5,998 nt of DNA from Gammaproteobacteria bacterium. GTDB taxonomy: Bacteria > Pseudomonadota > Gammaproteobacteria > Steroidobacterales > Steroidobacteraceae. Below, one piece after another: positions 1-4,928 of the stretch (position 1 is its first letter; each line of letters starts with the position of its first letter). The DNA is taken from contig JASHYG010000160.1 in NCBI GenBank assembly GCA_030043215.1, forward strand, positions 1-5,998. The letters run 5' to 3'. The position numbers and the translations under genes were made by a program. A model generated the notes under the pieces. It saw only the letters and a program-made list of their open reading frames with translations. It did not search any database and was not told the DNA's origin.

Positions 1-113
1 ACGATGACGCTGATGAGCAGGGTTGCGAGGCTGTAGAGCAGCTCCCGGCCGGTGACCTTGGATCTTCCGGCCGTCTCATCCAGGGCCATTCCTCGATACC
101 CCCAAAGGCTCAT
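1..113 (-). CDS. N-terminal part of an unidentified membrane-type protein (cut by window edge)
   Basis: Only the first 37 codons lie in the window, reading leftward with no stop. The protein begins MSLWGYRGMALDETAGRSKV, and a hydrophobic stretch (about residues 24-37, LLYSLATLLISVIV) starts before the edge. This suggests a short cytoplasmic N-terminus followed by a first membrane helix. The ATG at 113 is chosen because a GGAG lies about 6 bases upstream on the minus strand. A second in-frame ATG at 89 has GAGGA directly against it, which is too close to serve as a normal ribosome binding site. The gene lies 59 bases downstream of the rhomboid gene on the same strand, so the two may be co-transcribed. 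I do not recognise the family from so short a piece. Confidence 0.5.
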   Translation of the reverse strand, partial: MSLWGYRGMALDETAGRSKVTGRELLYSLATLLISVI

Positions 114-154
114 GAGCCGCTCCGCGGCGGCTGGATGGAGCTTAGTGTACCCGC

Positions 155-171
155 CGGAACGCCGAGTTCCG
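155..171 (-). terminator. Small hairpin just after the rhomboid stop codon
   Basis: CGGAAC and GTTCCG form a perfect 6-bp inverted repeat around a 5-base loop, starting one base after the rhomboid gene's TGA (175-173, minus strand). No run of T follows on the minus strand, so it is not a classic intrinsic terminator. It may be a weak terminator or a 3'-end-stabilising stem. A chance repeat is also possible at this GC content. Confidence 0.25.
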
Positions 172-172
172 C

Positions 173-1060
173 TCAGCTGCCGAGAGCCCACAGCCACGCG
201 ACCGCTACGGGGCCGAGCGCCAGCGCGCCCGCGAGCCACTGGGGCACTCTCTCGAGCGCGCGCTGGAGGCGTGGAGCCGCGGCCACGGCGCCGAGTACTC
301 CGCCGGCCGCGAAGCCGGCGAGATGCGCAAAGAGGTCGGTCTCGGCGCCAGCCGTGCCGAGCCAGCCGAGGAGCACGAGGCCTGCGACGAGCGGGCTCCA
401 TCCGAGCGCCCAGTGCGGCGCGAGACGGCGGCGCTGCCGCCAGGAGTACGCCGCGAGCAGCCCCAGGGCGGTGAAGACGGCCGTCGAGGCGCCTGCGGCG
501 CGGCGGGAGGGTACGGCGAGCAGTCCCTCGAGCAGGTCGGCGCACGCACCGCCGTTGACGATGAGGGCCCACGCGACCCCAGGGCCGAGCAGCCGGCCGG
601 CGAGATAACCGAACCACACGCCGGCACCGAGATTCGCCGCGAGATGGTCCGGCCCGAAATGCAGCGTGAGCGCCGTCCAGGCCCTCCACCACTCGCCCCG
701 CTGCACGGCCGCGGCATCGAGCTCGCCCACGTCGAACGCATCGAGCCTCCAGATGCCGTTGCCGACGGCGTAGGCCACCGCGATCAGCACGGCGCCGTAG
801 AGCGCGCATCCGATCCAGGCGTGAGCGTGCAGCCGCGGCGGCGCCAGAGGCGCCGGCTTCCCCGGCCGCTGCACCTCCTGCTGATATTGCAGCAAGTGCG
901 AGCGAGCATCCGCCGCGGTGTGAGGATCGACGAGCAGCACGTAGCTCTCGCCCGCGCGGGTGAGCTCGCTCGGCACGCCGACCGCGGTGAGCATGAACGC
1001 GCGCTCCTCGCAGTCCGCGAGCCGCCCGGAGCGATAAACCTCGACCGCCTCGCTCAGCAT
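173..1060 (-). CDS. Rhomboid family intramembrane serine protease with N-terminal soluble domain
   Basis: A predicted inner-membrane protease that cuts substrates within or near their transmembrane helices; its substrate is unknown. Numbered from the ATG at 1060 (295 aa), the catalytic serine is S192 in GASTAVF and the catalytic histidine is H246 in DLFAHLAGF. An HxxxN motif (H139, N143) lies in the second helix of the core. The spacings H139-S192-H246 (53, 54) nearly match E. coli GlpG H150-S201-H254 (51, 53). Hydrophobic segments lie at about 82-100, 140-160, 163-182, 190-205, 222-236, 243-262 and 273-292. Residues 1-65 are soluble and resemble the small DUF2007-type domain (ERAFMLTAVGVPSEL then YVLLVD). 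The ATG at 1060 has only a weak GAGA upstream. An in-frame TTG at 1099 would add 13 residues and leave 8 bases to the divergent NUDIX gene. The rhomboid call is firm; the start and the domain name are less so. Confidence 0.9.
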   Translation of the reverse strand: MLSEAVEVYRSGRLADCEERAFMLTAVGVPSELTRAGESYVLLVDPHTAADARSHLLQYQQEVQRPGKPAPLAPPRLHAHAWIGCALYGAVLIAVAYAVGNGIWRLDAFDVGELDAAAVQRGEWWRAWTALTLHFGPDHLAANLGAGVWFGYLAGRLLGPGVAWALIVNGGACADLLEGLLAVPSRRAAGASTAVFTALGLLAAYSWRQRRRLAPHWALGWSPLVAGLVLLGWLGTAGAETDLFAHLAGFAAGGVLGAVAAAPRLQRALERVPQWLAGALALGPVAVAWLWALGS

Positions 1061-1107
1061 GTCTCGAATGTAGCGCGTCTTCCGCGAACAGTGGTTCAAT
1101 CGCTCTC

Positions 1108-1725
1108 ATGGACCCGAGCTGGCTCGACCACGCAAAGCGGTTGCAGGCGATTGCGCAGACCGGTCTCACCTTCGTCCGCGATCCCTACGACCGCGAGCGG
1201 TACGAGGCCGTCCGGGACATCGCGGCGGCCATGATCGCGGACGGCTCGGGCGCCGATCCCCGCGTGCTCGGATCGCTGCTCGCGGCCGAGTCGGGCTATG
1301 CGACGCCCAAGGTGGACGTGCGCGCCGCCGTGTTCCGCGGCGAGCGGATCCTGCTCGTGAAGGAGCGCGCGGACGGCCGCTGGACGCTGCCGGGCGGTTG
1401 GGCGGATGTGGGCGACAGCCCCAGGATGGCGGTCGAGCGGGAGGCCGTCGAGGAATCCGGCTACGAGGTCCGCGCCGTGAAGCTCGCCGCCGTCTACGAT
1501 CGCAACCTTCACGGCCATACCCCTCACCTGTTTCATATCTGGAAGCTGTTCTTCCTGTGCGAGATCGTCGGCGGCTCGCCGCGGCCGAGCGTGGAGACGG
1601 AGGCGGTCGAGTTCTTCGCGCCCGCAAGCCTTCCGGAGCTCTCGACCGGGCGCGTGACGGCTCGCCAGATCGAGCACATGCTCGAGCATCACCGGCACCC
1701 CGAGCGGCCGACGACCTTTGATTGA
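1108..1725 (+). CDS. NUDIX hydrolase with NUDIX_N domain (YjhB / CDP-choline pyrophosphatase type)
   Basis: A 205-aa cytoplasmic, metal-dependent pyrophosphohydrolase. Residues 1-64 form the helical N-terminal domain typical of this subgroup (LQAIAQTGLTFVRDPYDRER, then LGSLLAAESGYATPKVDVR). The Nudix fold follows at about 67-200. The Nudix box runs from G97 to Y119 and fits Gx5Ex7REUxEExGU except that the first glutamate is D103. The core metal ligands R111, E112, E115 and E116 are present, preceded by the usual LPGGWADVG. In the family this architecture occurs in Bacillus YjhB and B. cereus CDP-Chase, which hydrolyses CDP-choline, so nucleoside-diphosphate-linked compounds are the likely substrates; the exact one cannot be read from sequence. 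The gene diverges from the rhomboid gene, leaving at most 47 bases for both promoters. No clear Shine-Dalgarno is visible before the ATG. Confidence 0.93.
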   Translation: MDPSWLDHAKRLQAIAQTGLTFVRDPYDRERYEAVRDIAAAMIADGSGADPRVLGSLLAAESGYATPKVDVRAAVFRGERILLVKERADGRWTLPGGWADVGDSPRMAVEREAVEESGYEVRAVKLAAVYDRNLHGHTPHLFHIWKLFFLCEIVGGSPRPSVETEAVEFFAPASLPELSTGRVTARQIEHMLEHHRHPERPTTFD

Positions 1726-1774
1726 GTTGGGCCCCGCAGTGGACGCGCCGCGCGCGCCGAGGCACCATTTGCGC

Positions 1775-2335
1775 ATGGTCAAGGCCAAACGCAAGGCTGC
1801 CGCCCGGGCGCGATCACGCCGCCAGAGCACACTTCCGAACCCGTGGACGAACGTGGCGCTCGACGGCAGGACGCTGCACCTCGGGCATTTCCTCACGTTT
1901 CAGATCATCCGGCTCGCCAACGCGGCCAAGGCGAACGTCACCCGCAAGTATCTCGCGGACTTCGGCGTGAGCGTTCCGGAGTGGCGCCTGCTCGCGATGT
2001 CCATCCGCTTCGAGCCGGTGCGCTTCGCGCAGCTGGTCGCGAGGAGCAGCATCGACAAGGGGCAGGCGAGCCGCACGCTGCAGATGCTCACGGAGCGGGG
2101 ACTCATCGTCGCGCAGACTCTGGGCGGCAGCGCCCGGCGGACGCGCGACAGCGGCGCGCCCGTGATCCTGACGGTGACGCCGAAGGGACGCAGGCTCTAC
2201 GGGACCATTCTCCCGGTCGCGCAGCGCAACCAGGCCCGCTTGCTGCATCTGCTCAGCCGCGACGAGCGCAGAACGCTCTACGTGGTCCTCAACAAGCTGT
2301 ACGCGGCGATCGGCGATCTCAACGTCGTCGCCTAG
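1775..2335 (+). CDS. MarR family transcriptional regulator
   Basis: A 186-aa DNA-binding protein with the MarR layout. A dimerisation helix comes first (about 36-62, starting LGHFLTFQIIRLANAAKANV). The winged helix-turn-helix covers about 69-140: EWRLLAMSIRFEPVRFAQLV, a recognition helix around 94-108 (DKGQASRTLQMLTER), and a basic wing at about 112-135. Closing dimerisation helices follow at 145-182. The first 18 residues are a very basic tail (VKAKRKAAARARSRR). MarR proteins usually repress a neighbouring operon and release DNA on binding a phenolic or other aromatic ligand. The flavoprotein gene 14 bases downstream is the natural co-transcribed partner and target (inference). The ATG at 1775 is preferred over an in-frame TTG at 1718, which would overlap the NUDIX stop and add an atypical 19 residues. 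The ribosome binding site is weak. Confidence 0.9.
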   Translation: MVKAKRKAAARARSRRQSTLPNPWTNVALDGRTLHLGHFLTFQIIRLANAAKANVTRKYLADFGVSVPEWRLLAMSIRFEPVRFAQLVARSSIDKGQASRTLQMLTERGLIVAQTLGGSARRTRDSGAPVILTVTPKGRRLYGTILPVAQRNQARLLHLLSRDERRTLYVVLNKLYAAIGDLNVVA

Positions 2336-2337
2336 CC

Positions 2338-2344
2338 GGGAGGT
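2338..2344 (+). promoter_or_regulatory. Ribosome binding site fixing the flavoprotein start
   Basis: GGGAGGT lies 5 bases before the ATG at 2350. It decides the start of the flavoprotein, whose reading frame is open far upstream (to 1843) across the MarR gene. That upstream part translates to arginine-rich, featureless sequence, so it is not coding in this frame. Confidence 0.8.
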
Positions 2345-2349
2345 GCCCG

Positions 2350-3861
2350 ATGCCGCCTCGCACCACGTTGCCGGCGGACGTTTCCAGCACGAGCTTCGCG
2401 CGCGCGCTCGGGGAGCTCCGCGGGGTCGTGGGAGCGGCGTACGTTCTCGCGGAAGACGAGCAGCTCGTCCCCTACCGGAAGCTCATGATTCCGGCGGCCG
2501 AGGAGGATCACCAGCCCTCCGGAGCGATTCTTCCCGCATCGGTCCAGCACGTGCAGGGCGTGCTGTCCGTGTGCAACCGGTACAAGATCCCGGTCTGGCC
2601 CATCTCGACGGGACGCAATCTCGGCTACGGCTCTGCGGCTCCGGCGACGAGCGGCCAGCTGATCCTCGACCTCAAGCGCATGGACCGCATCCTCGAGGTG
2701 GATCCCGTCCTCTGCACCGCCCTGGTCGAGCCGGGCGTCACGTACCAGCAGCTGCACGACTATCTGCGGGACCGGAACATCGCGCTGTGGCTCGACTTTC
2801 CGGGGGATGGCCCCCTCGTCGGGCCGCTCGGCAACACGCTCGAGCGCGGAACCGGCAGCACGCCCTATGGCGATCACTTCGCAGAGTGCTGCGGCATGGA
2901 AGTCGTGCTGGCCGACGGCCGGGTGCTGCGCACCGGCATGGGGTCGCTGCCGAGGAGCGCTTCCTGGCAGGTCTTCAAGTACGGCTACGGACCGTATCTC
3001 GACGGCTTGTTCACCCAGTCGAACTTCGCCGTGGTGACCAAGCTCGGACTGTGGCTCATGCCGGCACCCGTGGCGTACCGCACGCTGCTCGTGCAGTACC
3101 CGGACGATCAGGGTCTCGCGAAGGGCGTGGAGACGGCCCGGCCGCTGCGCCTGAGCGGCACCATCCGAAATCCCTGCAGGCTGAGCAACGCGACGTGGAT
3201 GCTCACGGCGTTCATGCGGCGCGCCGAGCTGTACCAGGGGAGCGGCCCGGTGCCGGACGACGTGATCCTCGCGGCGGCGCGCCAGCACGGCATCGCGCCG
3301 TGGAGCCTGACGTTCACCCTGTACGGAACGCCGGAGCAGATCGCGCCGAGCCTCGACATCGCGACGCGAGCCTTCGAGTCCTCCGGGGCGCAGATCGTCA
3401 CCGACTACCACGACGGCTCGCAGGCGAACGAGCTCAACTTGAGCTCGTTCAGCCTGCTCAACTGGGTCGGGGGCGGCGGACTCGTATGGCTTGCACCGGT
3501 CTCCCCTGCGCGCGGCTCGGATGCGGTGCGGCAGCGGGACATCGCGAAGAGCATCCTCTCGATGCACGGGATGGACTATCTCGCCGCCCCCACCGTCTAC
3601 GGCCGCGACCTCCACCACCTGACGGCGGTGCTGTTCGACCACGGAGACCCGCAGGCGCTCGAGCGGGCGAGGGCGTGCTTCCGCGATCTCGCGACGACGT
3701 TTGCGGACAACGGGTACGGATTGCATCGAGTGGGCGTCGACTTCATGGATGAGGTGGCGCGGACCTACGGCGAGACGCGCCGCGACGTGAACCGCGCGCT
3801 GAAGCGCGCGCTCGACCCCAACGGAATCCTGGCGCCGGGCAAGTCGGGGATCCACCGATGA
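2350..3861 (+). CDS. FAD-binding oxidoreductase, p-cresol methylhydroxylase / vanillyl-alcohol oxidase family (flavoprotein subunit)
   Basis: A 503-aa flavoenzyme. The FAD-binding PCMH-type domain is at about 54-237: PVWPISTGRNLGYGSAAP at 81-98, ALVEPGVTY at 124-132, GNTLERGTGSTPYGDHF at 161-177, GLFTQSNFAVVTKLGLWLMP at 219-238. The cap and C-terminal FAD-linked oxidase part is at about 240-500, with RDLHHL at 419-424, FMDEVARTYG at 465-474 and DPNGILAPGKSG at 489-500. In this family a para-substituted phenol is oxidised by hydride transfer to FAD. Dehydrogenase members pass electrons to a c-type cytochrome, which fits the overlapping gene downstream. Kept active-site residues are Y93 (PCMH Y95) and R460 (R474). 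By gap-free comparison with remembered PchF, Tyr384, which binds FAD covalently, is L370, and Y473 is H459; the VAO FAD-linking His422 position is L378. No signal peptide is visible. The family is sure; the substrate is unknown, so no gene symbol is given. Confidence 0.92.
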   Translation: MPPRTTLPADVSSTSFARALGELRGVVGAAYVLAEDEQLVPYRKLMIPAAEEDHQPSGAILPASVQHVQGVLSVCNRYKIPVWPISTGRNLGYGSAAPATSGQLILDLKRMDRILEVDPVLCTALVEPGVTYQQLHDYLRDRNIALWLDFPGDGPLVGPLGNTLERGTGSTPYGDHFAECCGMEVVLADGRVLRTGMGSLPRSASWQVFKYGYGPYLDGLFTQSNFAVVTKLGLWLMPAPVAYRTLLVQYPDDQGLAKGVETARPLRLSGTIRNPCRLSNATWMLTAFMRRAELYQGSGPVPDDVILAAARQHGIAPWSLTFTLYGTPEQIAPSLDIATRAFESSGAQIVTDYHDGSQANELNLSSFSLLNWVGGGGLVWLAPVSPARGSDAVRQRDIAKSILSMHGMDYLAAPTVYGRDLHHLTAVLFDHGDPQALERARACFRDLATTFADNGYGLHRVGVDFMDEVARTYGETRRDVNRALKRALDPNGILAPGKSGIHR

Positions 3862-4229
3862 GAGTGGCGAGAGGCTTCGCCGCCGCGCTGTTGCTCACCG
3901 CGCTGTCGCTCGCCGCGTGCGCCGCCGCACACGCGCAATCGGCGGGCGAATGGACGAGCAGCGCGCAGCTCTGGCGCGACACGTGCCGCTACTGTCACGA
4001 GGGCAAGCTCGCGCCGGAGCTGCGGGGAGCGGGACTCGCCGCACAGGCGATCGCGGGCGCCGTCCGCCATGGGCCCGGTGCGATGCCGAGCTTTGCGCCG
4101 AGCGCGATCAGCGACCGGGATCTCGAGCAGCTCGCTGCGTGGATCCGGGCACAGCCGAAGCCCGTGCCGCCGCAGACCGACGAGTCGGAGCGGATGCCGC
4201 GGCACGAGACGCGGCAACGGATCCGATAG
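3858..4229 (+). CDS. Exported single-haem cytochrome c, probable electron-acceptor subunit of the flavoprotein
   Basis: A 123-aa precursor. The N-terminus has MRVAR, a hydrophobic core (about 7-20) and a likely cleavage after AHA (24-26). An alternative is a lipobox LAAC at 18-21, which would make it a lipoprotein. The haem site is CRYCH at 43-47 (C43, C46, H47). The likely distal ligand is M76 in GAMPSF, with the closing helix DLEQLAAWIRAQ at 88-99 typical of small class I cytochromes c. A charged, proline-containing tail (101-123) follows the fold. The start codon overlaps the flavoprotein stop as ATGA, indicating translational coupling, and GGGGA lies 7 bases upstream. This matches the flavoprotein-cytochrome pairing of PCMH (pchF with pchC). 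The role is inferred: accept electrons from reduced FAD and pass them to the periplasmic chain. Confidence 0.9.
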   Translation: MRVARGFAAALLLTALSLAACAAAHAQSAGEWTSSAQLWRDTCRYCHEGKLAPELRGAGLAAQAIAGAVRHGPGAMPSFAPSAISDRDLEQLAAWIRAQPKPVPPQTDESERMPRHETRQRIR

Positions 4230-4292
4230 CCCAAGTTGCAGCGGCCGGGCGCCGGGGGGAAGATTGGCATTCCCGAACGGGGGGCGAAGGAA

Positions 4293-4300
4293 AAGGAGGA
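4293..4300 (+). promoter_or_regulatory. Strong ribosome binding site of the peroxiredoxin gene
   Basis: AAGGAGGA lies 7 bases before the ATG at 4308 and is the best Shine-Dalgarno match in the window. It rules out the in-frame upstream extension to 4236, which would also bury the signal peptide. Confidence 0.85.
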
Positions 4301-4307
4301 GAACTCC

Positions 4308-4850
4308 ATGCGACTTTCAGGTGCGGCATTCGCGCTCGGCGCGCTGATCGCCGGAACGGCGCTCGCGGCGCTGCCGAACGGTGCCCGGGCGCCGGATTTC
4401 ACGGCCCAGGCGTCGCTCGGAGGCAAGACGTTCACGTTCTCGCTTGCCGATGCACTGAGGAAGGGGCCGGTGGTCCTTTACTTCTACCCGGCTGCCTTCA
4501 CCCCGGGCTGCACCGTCGAGGCGCACGAATTCGCGGAAGCGACGAGTAAATTCAAGGCGTTGGGTGCCACGGTCATCGGCGTCTCGCACGACTCGATCGA
4601 CACCCTCAAGCGTTTCTCGGTGAGCGAGTGCCGCAGCAAGTTCGCGGTGGCGGCGGATCCGAGCCAGAGCATCATGAAGTCCTACGATGCGGTGCTCGCA
4701 ATCCGGCCGGAGCTCGCCAATCAGACCTCGTATGTCATTGCCCCGACAGGGGAAATTCTCTACTCGTACACGGACTTGAATCCCTCGAAGCACGTCGCGA
4801 ACACGATGGGCGTCGTCGAGAAATACGTGTCCGAGCACCCGAAGTCGTAG
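4308..4850 (+). CDS. Exported PrxQ/BCP-type peroxiredoxin
   Basis: A 180-aa thiol peroxidase that reduces hydrogen peroxide or organic peroxides. Residues 1-21 look like a signal peptide (hydrophobic 6-20, ALA at 18-20), placing it in the periplasm. The thioredoxin fold begins near GARAPDFTA (25-33). The peroxidatic motif PxxxTxxC is P61, T65, C68 in YPAAFTPGCT. No cysteine sits five residues later, where E. coli BCP has its resolving cysteine. C108 (SVSECRSKF), 40 residues on, is the probable resolving cysteine, as in PrxQ members with a far partner. Where BCP has a conserved arginine before the SFLID-type strand, this protein reads NQTSYVI (Q139). The gene follows the cytochrome after 78 bases with a strong ribosome binding site. 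It could be read from the same transcript or its own promoter; I see no convincing promoter in the gap. Confidence 0.9.
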   Translation: MRLSGAAFALGALIAGTALAALPNGARAPDFTAQASLGGKTFTFSLADALRKGPVVLYFYPAAFTPGCTVEAHEFAEATSKFKALGATVIGVSHDSIDTLKRFSVSECRSKFAVAADPSQSIMKSYDAVLAIRPELANQTSYVIAPTGEILYSYTDLNPSKHVANTMGVVEKYVSEHPKS

Positions 4851-4875
4851 CGGCGTCCTCCTGACTCCGCGCGGG

Positions 4876-4894
4876 GCCCCAGGTAGCATGGGGC
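4876..4894 (+). terminator. Inverted repeat between the peroxiredoxin and cyclopropane synthase genes
   Basis: GCCCCA and TGGGGC form a perfect 6-bp stem with a 7-base loop, 25 bases after the peroxiredoxin stop. AAAG rather than a T run follows, so it is at best a weak or Rho-aided terminator. It could instead be an operator for the downstream gene. The left arm also lies in a GGGGCCCC palindrome (4873-4880). Confidence 0.3.
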
Positions 4895-4902
4895 AAAGCT
4901 CA

Positions 4903-4915
4903 ATCGATCGATCGA
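4903..4915. repeat. ATCG tandem repeat / palindrome before the cfa-type start
   Basis: ATCG occurs three times in tandem and is followed by A. The inner 12 bases (4904-4915) are a perfect palindrome, TCGATCGATCGA, ending 2 bases before the GAGGT ribosome binding site. It may be only a simple-sequence tract, or it may act as an operator or an mRNA stem near the ribosome site. No function is demonstrated. Confidence 0.4.
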
Positions 4916-4917
4916 CC

Positions 4918-4922
4918 GAGGT
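4918..4922 (+). promoter_or_regulatory. Ribosome binding site fixing a GTG start
   Basis: GAGGT lies 6 bases before the GTG at 4929. It favours that codon over the in-frame GTG at 4923, which directly abuts the site. Confidence 0.65.
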
Positions 4923-4928
4923 GTGTCC

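Noticed and set aside
323..1234. 303-codon plus-strand frame opposite the rhomboid gene.
   Set aside because: It has no recognisable domain and biased composition, and it runs into the NUDIX gene in a different frame. The minus-strand rhomboid has all its catalytic motifs.
1843..2349. Open upstream extension of the flavoprotein frame across the MarR gene (a 672-aa reading frame in total).
   Set aside because: The extension is arginine-rich and featureless, it overlaps a recognisable MarR gene in another frame, and a good ribosome site fixes the start at 2350.
2332..3855. 507-codon open frame on the minus strand opposite the flavoprotein.
   Set aside because: It is an antisense shadow typical of high-GC genes: Arg/Ala/His-rich, with no motif, while the plus-strand frame is an unmistakable PCMH-family protein.
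4236..4264. TTGCAG followed 17 bases later by GAAGAT as a sigma-70 promoter for the peroxiredoxin gene.
   Set aside because: The -10 hexamer matches only 3 of 6 positions, so it cannot be told from chance.
4264..4280. TGGCAT-containing stretch as a sigma-54 promoter.
   Set aside because: The required TTGC-type second element at the right spacing is absent.
4242..4281. Small inverted repeats (CGGC/GCCG and CCCG/CGGG) after the cytochrome gene as a terminator.
   Set aside because: The stems are only 4 bp with no T run; such repeats are expected by chance at this GC content.
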